DNA from: an uncultured Phascolarctobacterium sp.
Lineage (GTDB): Bacteria > Bacillota > Negativicutes > Acidaminococcales > Acidaminococcaceae
Assembly: GCA_900545025.1 (NCBI GenBank)
Contig: UQXH01000002.1
Location: 1-64,000, forward strand
Direction of reading: 5' to 3'
DNA length: 64,000 nucleotides
Shown: in pieces, positions 36,001-43,121 of the stretch
Layout of the letters: every line of letters starts with the position of its first letter
How positions within the stretch are numbered: the stretch's first letter is position 1
Notes under the pieces: model-generated
What the model saw: the letters and a program-made list of their open reading frames with translations, nothing else
Databases searched by the model: none
Told to the model about the DNA's origin: nothing
Position numbers and translations under genes: made by a program

Positions 36001-36685
36001 TAATATTTTTACCATTTTCTGCCGTAACGTTTATTTGAGCAGCGCCAGTAGCAACATATAGCCCTCTCCCATAATTGTTAGTATTCTCAATATAGTTACT
36101 GCCTTTTTCTGCTGTAATATTCGTTATACCGGCACTGACATTGACTGTTGCAACAGAATTTTTACTTGTCAGTGTATTGACCTTTATATCAATACCAGTA
36201 TCAGCGTCACCTTTCGCAGTAATATCAATTTTATTATTCACTGCACTTGAAGAACCTATAAGAATAGCACTGCCAAGATTATTTCCGGAAATACTGATCG
36301 TGCCTGCTGACAAACTATACTCTGTTCCATCATAGCCTGCTGTTAAAGCAGCATTATAACCATCAGATGTAACTACAATTGCCTGATTGGCATTGACAAT
36401 TAACTTACCGCCGCCATTCTGCGCTTGGACAGCAGAATTACTCCCGCCGTTTAATGTAACATTATCTACAGGATTATCACCATCTTTAGTACCGAACTCT
36501 GCAGTATGCCCATTTCGTATCGTAATTTGACCTGTAACCACATATTCTGAGTCAGTACTATAATGATAATCTTTACTCAACGTAGAAAACCCAGACAAAT
36601 TTTCTGCCCATGCATTACCATACATACCCTGACTCAATAATAAGCCAAGAATAACAGCTATCTCTAACTTTTTCCCTTTCCTCAT
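33005..36685 (-). CDS. Type Va autotransporter, beta-helical passenger with C-terminal barrel
   Basis: 1226 residues from ATG 36685 (AGGTG 6 nt upstream; the GTG at 36694 is inside it). A Sec signal (KKLEIAVILGLLLSQG...AWA) is cleaved near residue 27. The passenger (about 30-940) consists of repeats of short beta strands ending in patterns such as ITAxxGNNxIxAxxxGI, as in pertactin/AIDA-like beta-helices. It is Asn/Gly/Thr/Asp rich with almost no Cys. The last 280 residues are the autotransporter barrel (from about SDAGKTVLNMSRANYSNAVY) ending in QINAGVQWSF, a terminal Phe as required by the Bam machinery. It implies an outer membrane and a surface adhesin-like role. No protease motif was seen. 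Confidence 0.93.
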   Translation of the reverse strand: MRKGKKLEIAVILGLLLSQGMYGNAWAENLSGFSTLSKDYHYSTDSEYVVTGQITIRNGHTAEFGTKDGDNPVDNVTLNGGSNSAVQAQNGGGKLIVNANQAIVVTSDGYNAALTAGYDGTEYSLSAGTISISGNNLGSAILIGSSSAVNNKIDITAKGDADTGIDIKVNTLTSKNSVATVNVSAGITNITAEKGSNYIENTNNYGRGLYVATGAAQINVTAENGKNIIETGYNAVETKADGATISLKALSNEIKSTNSGAAGVYVNSSDNSRVTITATGDYEEGYGYNEIVGGQTGIFVANSPKEEFSEVILEATGKNIVNQTMSSANTMAAGVYVGHRGKLSMTARENEITAVNEGVEGYLQSDITITATDGNNVINAERSGIMANMSYSYDDYMSNIKLIAEKGDNIVQAGKDANNPFGIFARFNSDVTLQAQNNIIEAAAVDGNRYGSGIAIATGLGSGNVGNDTTVTLEATEQNYLSGLVYAEAATTVNLKGLAGADGNQADVHNIIRSSYVDSNGLLAVYGYDDAVINIDAGSSKDRYNLIRTMSDTFDANSGIERTVWAQRGANININGLSYIFANNSGVSAAETEIDLDALDSNSIGIAITAGTGDANELDGYIQDGKLPDVADADRSTVNVNYLGNSGIIGDIVSGFGGLVNVNSKEADGNLYFSGNALAANGGIANIELGENGTWYGRADDYGDANDGHTTFFNPAFSSQIIDGGEVNLTMGDNSTWFVQGQSWITSVDTTNAANTKIDLVSANTDRNATAHALTIGELKGDTTFHMSLNGDRSVSDMVYIKEAHNGEYLVNLADAVTTAEMYSDGVNDFTGLRFATIGSGDATFRAVTYDAGFENIEYLIDQDDYATSNENSHYNSADGSGDSDKQKPGDDSVDNLFSDSTAGLNATNYKLVGRKGEDLSDAGKTVLNMSRANYSNAVYMDRLNKRLGEARYINDEEDEGMWVRIRHDRIGKTDAYRSQNTMYELGYDEKQECDNGKRRVGFALDYMHGDTGYDNIAGKGEIDRYGVWLYDTWLGDKGHYADYVAKWGHLENDFEIYAPTTGEKITGDYDNNVFSISAEYGRKKDMGKDWYIEPQAQLQFAHVTDAGYTTSQNTAVQVDSINSLIGRIGFRLGKDFGEEKRSTVYVKADILHEFLGDQDIHAMDRTTNGNWTTVNYENKGTWYDVGFGYAAMLNKDSYAFIDLERSFGHDNDETYQINAGVQWSF

Positions 36686-36735
36686 TATGCTCACCTCTCT
36701 GAATAAATAAATTGTTATAAAATTAATGCTTTTAT

Positions 36736-36767
36736 TTAAAACAAAATAATATTGAATTTTGTTTTAA
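36736..36767. repeat. 12-bp inverted repeat upstream of the autotransporter
   Basis: TTAAAACAAAAT (36736-36747) and its complement (36756-36767) flank an 8-nt loop, 50 bp before the autotransporter start. No T-run follows; an operator or promoter-region cruciform is possible. Confidence 0.45.
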
Positions 36768-36800
36768 TTGATTGTACCATAGAATCTCCCCCCCGCAACC

Positions 36801-36824
36801 AAAAGTGCACTGCGCTGCACTTTT
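36801..36824. repeat. Hairpin with a CTGCGC loop (first of two)
   Basis: AAAAGTGCA / TGCACTTTT arms around CTGCGC. It lies between rlmD and the autotransporter, in a gap of about 336 bp. It could terminate transcription on either strand, though the T-runs are short. Confidence 0.5.
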
Positions 36825-36867
36825 AGTTCGGGGATGTCAAAGATTTTACACTTTTACATAAAAGCGA

Positions 36868-36902
36868 AGGATATAAACCAACTGCGCTGGTTTATATCCT
36901 TC
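36868..36902. repeat. Hairpin with a CTGCGC loop (second of two)
   Basis: AAGGATATAAACCA / TGGTTTATATCCTT arms around ACTGCGC. The 14-bp stem is unrelated to the first hairpin, but the loop bases match it. The rest of 36686-37021 is AT-rich. Confidence 0.5.
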
Positions 36903-36953
36903 TTACTTTGAATATAATCTTTACTTATTCAGTTTAAATATTAATACTACAAC

Positions 36954-36982
36954 AAAAAAGGCCAGTAAAAATACTGACCTTT
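36954..36982 (-). terminator. Terminator of rlmD
   Basis: Ten-base arms (AAAGGCCAGT / ACTGACCTTT, one G-U in the minus RNA) are followed by T6 on the minus strand. Confidence 0.75.
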
Positions 36983-37021
36983 GGTGAACATATATTCTTT
37001 ATTAAATTAAAAATCCATTAT

Positions 37022-38401
37022 TTACTCTATTGATTCTTTAACAACGACGACTACCGTCTCAACATGGCTGGTCATCGGAAACATATCCACAGGCTGCGCC
37101 GTCATCGCCTTATATCCGCGCTCACTCAAATAAGCTAAATCTCTCGCCAAGGAAGCCGGATTACAGGAAACATAAACAATGCGCTGCGGTTCTACATCCG
37201 CAATAGCCTTCAGTACCTTCTGCTCACAGCCTGCCCGCGGCGGGTCAACGACAACCACATCAGGCTTAACACCCTCTGCCAGCAGCTGCGGCAGCCTGTC
37301 TGCAGCATCTCCTAAGATAAATTCTGCATTATGGCAGTTATTATCCTGAGCATTCTTTTTAGCATCTTCAATGGCAGGCGCCACAATCTCTATACCGTAT
37401 ACCTTACCAGCGTGTTTTGCCAGATAAAGAGAAATAGTACCGGTACCGCAATATACATCCACTACTGTTTCAGTGCCGCTTAAAGCTGCATATTCCAACG
37501 CTTTATTATACAGTTTTTCTGCCTGCTCACTGTTTACCTGAAAAAAGGACTGGGCAGAAATATTAAAATTTAACGCTCCCAGACTGTCATTAATGGTGGG
37601 CCGTCCGTACAGCACTCTGGTTTTGCTGCCCATAACTACATTAGTAGGCTTTTTGTTAATATTCTGCACCACACTGACAAGATTAGGAACATATTTTGTC
37701 AGCCATTCAATCAGCTCTTTTTTATGCGGTATATCATAGGCAGATGTAATAAGTACTGCCATCACTTCACCGCTGTGCACCCCTACACGGCTCATGACAT
37801 GACGCACAAGTCCCTTACCTGTCTTTTCATCATAAGCGCTGATACCATAACGCTGCATCCACTTACGGACAGTAGTCAGAACTTCGTTATTGGCTTCTTT
37901 TTGAATCATACAACTACCTGTATCAATAACACTATGAGTAGCAGCGGCATAGCAGCCTATACTGATTTTACCTTCAGCTCCGCTGGCAGCAGGGAACTGC
38001 ATCTTGTTGCGATAATTCCACGGATTGCTGCATCCGATAACCAGCAATACTTCTGTATCCAGATGTCCTATACGTGTTAAAGCGTCTTTAACCTGCTGCT
38101 GTTTCATACGCAGCTGCCCGGCATAAGAAAGATGCTGCAGCTGACAGCCGCCGCATTCAGCATAAACAGGACATACCGGCTCTACTCTGTCTGGTGAAGC
38201 TGTAATAATCTTTATCAGCTTTCCTATGGCATAGTTTTTCTTAACCAATATTATTTCAGCCTGTACTGTTTCTTCCGGCAGCGCGCCATGCACAAAGACT
38301 GTAAAGCCATCATACCTGCCAACACCTTCACCGCTGCTGCCTAATCCGGCAATCTGTAATTCTATATTATCTCCCTTTTTTACGGGTACATTTACTTTCA
38401 T
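37022..38401 (-). CDS. rlmD: 23S rRNA (uracil-5) methyltransferase, RlmD/TrmA family
   Basis: 459 residues from ATG 38401 with AAAGGAGA 9 nt upstream. An N-terminal TRAM domain (about 5-60) is followed by an iron-sulfur site, CPVYAECGGCQ near 65. The methyltransferase domain has VDVYCGTGTISLYLA near 315, DPPRAGC near 390 and the catalytic VSCNPASLARDL near 415. Family members methylate U1939, U747 or tRNA U54. With the Fe-S site it is RlmD-like, but the exact uridine is not certain from sequence. Confidence 0.9.
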   Translation of the reverse strand: MKVNVPVKKGDNIELQIAGLGSSGEGVGRYDGFTVFVHGALPEETVQAEIILVKKNYAIGKLIKIITASPDRVEPVCPVYAECGGCQLQHLSYAGQLRMKQQQVKDALTRIGHLDTEVLLVIGCSNPWNYRNKMQFPAASGAEGKISIGCYAAATHSVIDTGSCMIQKEANNEVLTTVRKWMQRYGISAYDEKTGKGLVRHVMSRVGVHSGEVMAVLITSAYDIPHKKELIEWLTKYVPNLVSVVQNINKKPTNVVMGSKTRVLYGRPTINDSLGALNFNISAQSFFQVNSEQAEKLYNKALEYAALSGTETVVDVYCGTGTISLYLAKHAGKVYGIEIVAPAIEDAKKNAQDNNCHNAEFILGDAADRLPQLLAEGVKPDVVVVDPPRAGCEQKVLKAIADVEPQRIVYVSCNPASLARDLAYLSERGYKAMTAQPVDMFPMTSHVETVVVVVKESIE

Positions 38402-38458
38402 AAACCAACTCTCCTTTGGCATACTTAATAAGTAAATTATACCATAGCAGCAGCTAAA

Positions 38459-38488
38459 ACAAAAACGCTCCGGCTTTGCCGGAGCGTT
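38459..38488 (-). terminator. Terminator of perR-rbr
   Basis: An 11-bp GC-rich stem (AACGCTCCGGC) with loop TTT/AAA. TTTTTG follows on the minus strand, 19 bp after the rubrerythrin stop. Confidence 0.9.
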
Positions 38489-38506
38489 AAATGTTTAAGA
38501 CAAATC

Positions 38507-39046
38507 TTAGTAGTTAATTACATGCAGTTGGAAATATCCCTGCGGATGAGCGCATACGGGGCATTCTTTCGGAGCTTCTTCACCAACGATGATTTCGCCG
38601 CAGTTAGTGCAGATCCATACTTTCTTTTCGTTGCGTTTGAATACACGGTCGTTTTCAATGTTAGCAAGCAGTGCACGATATCTTTCTTCGTGATGTTTTT
38701 CAATCTTGCCTACTTCTTCGAACAGATATGCCAGTCTGTCAAAACCTTCTTCTTTAGCGGTTTTAGCAAATTCAGCATACATTTCGGTCCATTCGTAGTT
38801 TTCGCCTGCTGCTGCATCAGCTAAATTCTCCATGGTTTTAGGAATGCTGCCGCCGTGCAGTTCTTTGAACCAAATCTTAGCATGTTCTTTTTCATTGCCT
38901 GCAGTTTCTTCAAAAATAGCTGCAATCTGGTTGTAGCCTTCTTTTTTAGCTGCGCTTGCATAATAGGTATACTTATTTCTTGCCTGAGATTCACCGGCAA
39001 AAGCCGCCCATAAATTTTGTTCAGTCTTGCTGCCTTTTAATTCCAT
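38507..39046 (-). CDS. rbr: Rubrerythrin
   Basis: 179 residues. A four-helix diiron domain with Glu ligands in FAGESQARNKY (near 17) and ETAGNEKEHAKIW (near 48), LFEEVGKIEKHHEERY (near 115), and a C-terminal rubredoxin-like Fe(Cys)4 site (CTNCG...CPVCAHP). It reduces hydrogen peroxide in anaerobes. It is 57 bp downstream of perR, so it probably shares its promoter and PerR control. Shine-Dalgarno GAGGAG. Confidence 0.95.
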   Translation of the reverse strand: MELKGSKTEQNLWAAFAGESQARNKYTYYASAAKKEGYNQIAAIFEETAGNEKEHAKIWFKELHGGSIPKTMENLADAAAGENYEWTEMYAEFAKTAKEEGFDRLAYLFEEVGKIEKHHEERYRALLANIENDRVFKRNEKKVWICTNCGEIIVGEEAPKECPVCAHPQGYFQLHVINY

Positions 39047-39102
39047 GTTTTTCTCCTCCTCAAGATAAAATATTATTTTACCCTATAATTAGGGCTTAAA
39101 AG

Positions 39103-39516
39103 CTAATTTTTCTTTTCCAGTTCTGCCTTTTGGCATTCAGGGCATAAGCCGTTAAATACAATATCGTGATGTTCCATTTTATAGCCGGTAACAGCAGCAA
39201 CTTTTTCATCCAGATCCTGGAAGTAATCAAAATTCTCTACATTAGAAAACTTACCGCAGTTAGTACATTTTATATGATAATGTCTAGCCAGAATATGATC
39301 AAAACGATCAGCGCCGCTGGGAACGGAAACCTTCCCCAACAAACCGCTTTCTACCAAGGAATTCAGGTTACGGTATACCGTACCTTTACTGATGTCTGGA
39401 TACTCCATGGTAATACGGTCATATACTTCCTCGGCAGTAGGGTGGTCTGCCAAAAAACGTACGGCAGCAATAACTAATTGTCTTTGAATAGTATTCCTCT
39501 TAGCCATCTTCATCAT
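39103..39516 (-). CDS. perR: Peroxide-responsive Fur-family repressor PerR
   Basis: 137 residues. A winged helix (about 10-85, STVYRNL-like GTVYRNLNSLVESGLL) followed by the dimerisation domain with metal ligands FDHILARHYHIKC and the zinc cysteines CTNCG...CPEC. Its pairing with rubrerythrin favours PerR over Fur or Zur. An AT-rich inverted repeat overlaps its own promoter, suggesting autoregulation. It could also be a Fur with broader duty, given the feo genes next door. Confidence 0.88.
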   Translation of the reverse strand: MMKMAKRNTIQRQLVIAAVRFLADHPTAEEVYDRITMEYPDISKGTVYRNLNSLVESGLLGKVSVPSGADRFDHILARHYHIKCTNCGKFSNVENFDYFQDLDEKVAAVTGYKMEHHDIVFNGLCPECQKAELEKKN

Positions 39517-39528
39517 CCTTTATCAAAA

Positions 39529-39549
39529 ATAATTCTCAATTAGAATTAT
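39529..39549. promoter_or_regulatory. Per-box-like operator
   Basis: ATAATTCT / AGAATTAT arms, perfect over 8 bp, with a 5-nt centre. They resemble the 7-1-7 AT-rich Fur/PerR site and overlap the perR -10 box. Confidence 0.6.
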
Positions 39550-39572
39550 ACAATTATTTTTGTAAAAGTCAA
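39545..39572 (-). promoter_or_regulatory. Promoter of perR-rbr
   Basis: TTGACT (39572-39567), 16-nt spacer, TATAAT (39550-39545). Confidence 0.75.
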
Positions 39573-39712
39573 GTCAGAACAAGGCTATTTTTCTAATATA
39601 TCACATTTGAAAATCATGCTTTTTGAGTACTATTTCTCAATTAACCTGAATGATTCTTATTTTATAACCGATGCAGATATCAAAGCTTTGCATAAAAGTA
39701 AATACATTTAAT

Positions 39713-39741
39713 TTGACACTAAAAATACATGATTATATAAT
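39713..39741 (+). promoter_or_regulatory. Promoter of feoAB with a possible Fur site
   Basis: TTGACA (39713-39718), 17-nt spacer, TATAAT (39736-39741), all consensus. TGATTAT-ATAATTA across the -10 is nearly palindromic and could be the Fur operator. Confidence 0.82.
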
Positions 39742-39782
39742 TATGAAGAGTTATTATTTATTACACAGAAGGTATCAGAATC

Positions 39783-40034
39783 ATGCACAAGGAAATATTG
39801 ACACTTAACATACTCCCACTTGGTCAAAGTGGCATTATCCAGACTGTAGGCGGAGAAGGCATTCTTCGTCGCAGGCTGTTAGATATGGGGCTTACCCCCA
39901 GGACTAAAGTAATGGTACGCAAAAAAGCACCTCTCGGCGACCCGTTGGAAATTTTTCTGCGTGGCTACGAGCTTACCCTCCGCGCTGACGAAGCTGCCAA
40001 AATCACCGTCTTACCGGAAGGTGATAACAAATGA
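39783..40034 (+). CDS. feoA: Ferrous iron transport protein A
   Basis: 83 residues. A small SH3-like FeoA domain (LNILPLGQSGIIQTVGGEG, RRRLLDMGLTP, GDPLEIFLRGYELTLR). It is an accessory of FeoB, with AGAAGG upstream of the ATG. Its stop overlaps the feoB start (ATGA), so translation is coupled. Confidence 0.95.
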   Translation: MHKEILTLNILPLGQSGIIQTVGGEGILRRRLLDMGLTPRTKVMVRKKAPLGDPLEIFLRGYELTLRADEAAKITVLPEGDNK

Positions 40035-42037
40035 GTATTCATTTCGCTCTGGTCGGCAACCAAAACTGCGGTAAAAGTACGCTTTTTAATTATCTTACCG
40101 GCAGCAATCAGCATGTAGGTAACTTTCCTGGCGTTACCGTACAGAAAAAAGAAGGCGCACTGCTGCGTGTACCAGATGCCAGCGTTATTGATTTACCCGG
40201 TATATATTCTCTTTCTCCCTATACTTCGGAAGAAATCGTTACCCGCGACCTGCTCCTCTACAATAAACCGGATGCCATTATCAATGTTATCGACGCTACT
40301 AATATCGAGCGCAGCCTGTATCTGTCGCTGCAGCTTATCGAACTGAACATCCCTATGATTATCGCCCTGAATATGATGGACGAACTGACAGCCAGCGGCG
40401 GCAGTATTGATATTAAAGCGATGTCTGAAGCGCTGACTATACCTGTCGTACCTATTACGGCTAACAGCGGCGAAGGCGTTGCAGAGCTCATACGTCAGAC
40501 AGTTTCGCTGGCGGAAAATAAACGGCTGCCGGAAAGACTGGACTTCTGCAGCGGCCCCGTACATACTGCTATCCACGCTATCGCCCACCTGATAGAACAA
40601 AAAGTACGTGCCAAAGGCCTGCCACTGCGTTTTTCCTCCACCAAACTTATTGAAGGCGACTCTATCTTTGCCCATGAGCTGGAGCTCAGCCCCAATGAAC
40701 TGGATATTATAGGCCATTTTACCGAAGAAATGGAAAACGCCTTAGGTACTGATAAAGAAGCGGCTTTAGCCGATATGCGTTACGCCTATATTGAAAACCT
40801 CTGTGCAAGTACAGTACATAAGCCAGTACATACAGACGCTCAGATGCGTTCAGTAAAAATAGATTATTATCTGACCCATAAATATTTTGCGCTGCCTATC
40901 TTCGTAGCCATTATGGGACTTATTTTCTGGCTGACTTTCGACGTTATCGGCAGCTTCCTCAGTTCGCTGCTGGAAGAAGCCATCGACGCTGTCACTGCGA
41001 CAGCCGACGCAGGTCTGACGGCACTTGACATCAGCGCGCCCATGCATTCGCTGATTATCGACGGTATTTTTTCCGGTGTCGGCAGTGTGCTTTCATTCCT
41101 GCCTACGATTATTACCCTGTTTTTCTTTCTTTCCTTGCTGGAAGACAGCGGTTACATGGCTCGCGTGGCTTTTGTCATGGATAAGCTGCTGCGTAAAATC
41201 GGTCTTTCCGGTTCCTCTTTTGTACCCATGATTATCGGCTTTGGCTGCAGTGTACCAGCCATTATGGCTACACGTACTCTTGCCAGCGAACGTGACCGCA
41301 AAATGACGATTATGCTGACGCCGTTTATGAGCTGCAGCGCCAAACTGCCTATCTACGGCATCTTTATCGCCGCCTTCTTTCCCAATAACGGCAGTCTGAT
41401 TATGCTGAGCCTGTATTTTCTTGGTATCATTATGGCTGTGCTGACCGGACTGCTGCTGAAAAGCTTTATTTACAAAGGCAAGCCAGTTCCCTTCGTTATG
41501 GAACTGCCGGCTTACCGCCTGCCTACCTCCCGTAATATTATGCTGCACATGTGGAGCAAGGCTAAAGATTTTCTGCATAAAGCCTTTACAGTTATCTTCT
41601 TGGCCAGCATCGTCATCTGGTTCCTGCAAAGCTTCGATACACGTTTTTACATGGTGGAAGCCAGCGAAAGCATGATTGCCCAGATTGGCAGACTGATTGC
41701 ACCTGTTTTTGCTCCGCTTGGTTTTGGCAGCTGGCAGGCAGCAACATCACTGCTGACCGGTCTTACAGCCAAAGAAGTCGTTATCAGTACCTTGTCCGTA
41801 CTGGCAGTGGGCACTAACGGCGCTCCTGCTCTGCACGATATGTTCAGCGGGCTGACTGCTTATACTTTTCTTGTCTTCTGCCTGCTGTATCCTCCCTGCG
41901 TTGCTGCTCTGGCAACAATCAGGAGGGAAATGAATTCCAATTTACATACACTGGCTATCATTATCTACCAGCTTGCCATTGCCTGGCTGGTTGCTTTTAT
42001 CATCCGCCATATATGTCTGTTGTTGGGCTTCAACTAA
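40031..42037 (+). CDS. feoB: Ferrous iron transporter B
   Basis: 668 residues. An N-terminal G domain with G1 GNQNCGKSTLFN (near 9), G2 VGNFPGVTVQ, G3 DLPGIYSLSPYT and G4 NMMD, then a helical GDI-like linker (about 165-265). The polytopic membrane part (about 280-660) has two Gate/nucleoside-recognition regions with the PFMSCSAKLPIYG signature near 435. It imports Fe2+ across the inner membrane. Confidence 0.97.
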   Translation: MSIHFALVGNQNCGKSTLFNYLTGSNQHVGNFPGVTVQKKEGALLRVPDASVIDLPGIYSLSPYTSEEIVTRDLLLYNKPDAIINVIDATNIERSLYLSLQLIELNIPMIIALNMMDELTASGGSIDIKAMSEALTIPVVPITANSGEGVAELIRQTVSLAENKRLPERLDFCSGPVHTAIHAIAHLIEQKVRAKGLPLRFSSTKLIEGDSIFAHELELSPNELDIIGHFTEEMENALGTDKEAALADMRYAYIENLCASTVHKPVHTDAQMRSVKIDYYLTHKYFALPIFVAIMGLIFWLTFDVIGSFLSSLLEEAIDAVTATADAGLTALDISAPMHSLIIDGIFSGVGSVLSFLPTIITLFFFLSLLEDSGYMARVAFVMDKLLRKIGLSGSSFVPMIIGFGCSVPAIMATRTLASERDRKMTIMLTPFMSCSAKLPIYGIFIAAFFPNNGSLIMLSLYFLGIIMAVLTGLLLKSFIYKGKPVPFVMELPAYRLPTSRNIMLHMWSKAKDFLHKAFTVIFLASIVIWFLQSFDTRFYMVEASESMIAQIGRLIAPVFAPLGFGSWQAATSLLTGLTAKEVVISTLSVLAVGTNGAPALHDMFSGLTAYTFLVFCLLYPPCVAALATIRREMNSNLHTLAIIIYQLAIAWLVAFIIRHICLLLGFN

Positions 42038-42055
42038 AGTATAATATTTTTGGGC

Positions 42056-42090
42056 TGCATCGCTAAAGTTTAGTGGTGCAGCTTTTTTAT
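42056..42090 (+). terminator. Terminator of feoB
   Basis: GCTGCATCGCTAAA pairs with TTTAGTGGTGCAGC using G-U pairs; TTTTTT follows. Confidence 0.85.
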
Positions 42091-42251
42091 CAAGCAAGTT
42101 TCTTGTTTGTACTTATTATAAGCACCCTTTTGCTTAATCGCATATACTTTTTAGAGGCGAATAGCATAAAAATATTTGTTATACACTTTACATTTTTAGA
42201 TATTTTAGGACTTGCTTGCCTAAAAATTTACAAATTATAAGTAGATTATCC
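42091..42251. other. AT-rich spacer between feoB and the ilv T-box
   Basis: No ORF. A TTTTAGG / CCTAAAA inverted repeat near 42212 is the only structure I noticed. Confidence 0.4.
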
Positions 42252-42280
42252 TTGACAGAAACAGATTTGCTTGACATAAT
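42252..42280 (+). promoter_or_regulatory. Promoter of the ilvNB T-box transcript
   Basis: TTGACA (42252-42257), 17-nt spacer, CATAAT (42275-42280). Confidence 0.8.
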
Positions 42281-42289
42281 ATACAAAAT

Positions 42290-42540
42290 AACTTTTTCTA
42301 AAAGCAAATACTGTAAAGGCAAAGAACGGAAGGACTTTGCGTTAAGTCGGTAAGAGAAGCGGCGGTTGGTGCAAGCCGTTCCGATTGCGTACGGTTGTAG
42401 TCCCGGAGCCGCGTTCCTGAACTATCAGTAAGGTTCGACGCTGCAGCGGCGTTATGCGCAGAATGAGTATCTAAATAAGGGTGGTACCGCGGTTTATCAT
42501 CGCCCCTGTCTGCATCTGCAGGCAGGGGATTTATTTTTTG
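42290..42540 (+). promoter_or_regulatory. T-box riboswitch (probably valine) of ilvNB
   Basis: T-box motif AAGGGTGGTACCGCGG (42477-42492), then a terminator (stem 42503-42528, T-run to 42539). The specifier region reads GTAGTC before CCGGAGC: GTA at 42397-42399 (five bases before GGAGC, as in the other T-boxes here) or GTC at 42400-42402. Both encode valine. It senses uncharged tRNA-Val and turns on acetolactate synthase. Confidence 0.92.
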
Positions 42541-42554
42541 GGGAGGAAAGATTT

Positions 42555-43094
42555 ATGGAACAGATTTTATCAATAGTAGTACGCAACCAGCCTGGCGTGC
42601 TGATGCGTGTTTCAGGTATGTTTTCCAGGCGTGGCTTTAATATTGACAGCCTTGCCGTCGGTACGACACAAAATCCGGAATTTTCCAGAATGACAGTTAC
42701 CATGGAAGCAGATGAAGCAACGATTACTCAGGTATGCAAACAGCTTGGTAAGCTTGTAGAAGTAGAAGCAGTAAAAATACTGCCGCCTGACAGCAGCGCC
42801 AAACGCAGCATGGCGATGGTCAAGGTACATGCCGGCGACAAAAGGCTCGAACTTCTGCGTCTTGCAGATGTATTCAGAGCCCACGCAGTAGACGTTACCG
42901 GCGAATCGCTGATATTCGTCGTCACCGGCGATGAAGGCAAACTGAAAGCCTTTGTAGACGTTATGCGACCCTACGGGGTTACTGAAATGGTACAAACCGG
43001 TCTGCTTGCCCTTGAACGCGGCGATACCTCGCTTGCAGTAGATAAATCCCGTTACGAATGGCCGCCGGTTGTGACCGCCGCCTGTACATTATAA
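42555..43094 (+). CDS. ilvN: Acetolactate synthase small (regulatory) subunit
   Basis: 179 residues. An N-terminal ACT domain (EQILSIVVRNQPGVLMRVSG, RGFNIDSLAVG) binds valine for feedback inhibition; the C-terminal ALS_ss domain (about 80-165) activates the catalytic subunit. GGGGAGG precedes the ATG. It comes before ilvB, the reverse of the common ilvB-ilvN order. Confidence 0.94.
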   Translation: MEQILSIVVRNQPGVLMRVSGMFSRRGFNIDSLAVGTTQNPEFSRMTVTMEADEATITQVCKQLGKLVEVEAVKILPPDSSAKRSMAMVKVHAGDKRLELLRLADVFRAHAVDVTGESLIFVVTGDEGKLKAFVDVMRPYGVTEMVQTGLLALERGDTSLAVDKSRYEWPPVVTAACTL

Positions 43095-43121
43095 AGAAGC
43101 ACATCAAAAGGAAGTGAAAAT

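Noticed and set aside
33005..36685. CRISPR-like or tandem DNA repeats in the autotransporter gene
   Set aside because: The repetition is at the level of beta-strand protein motifs; no identical DNA units with regular spacing were seen.
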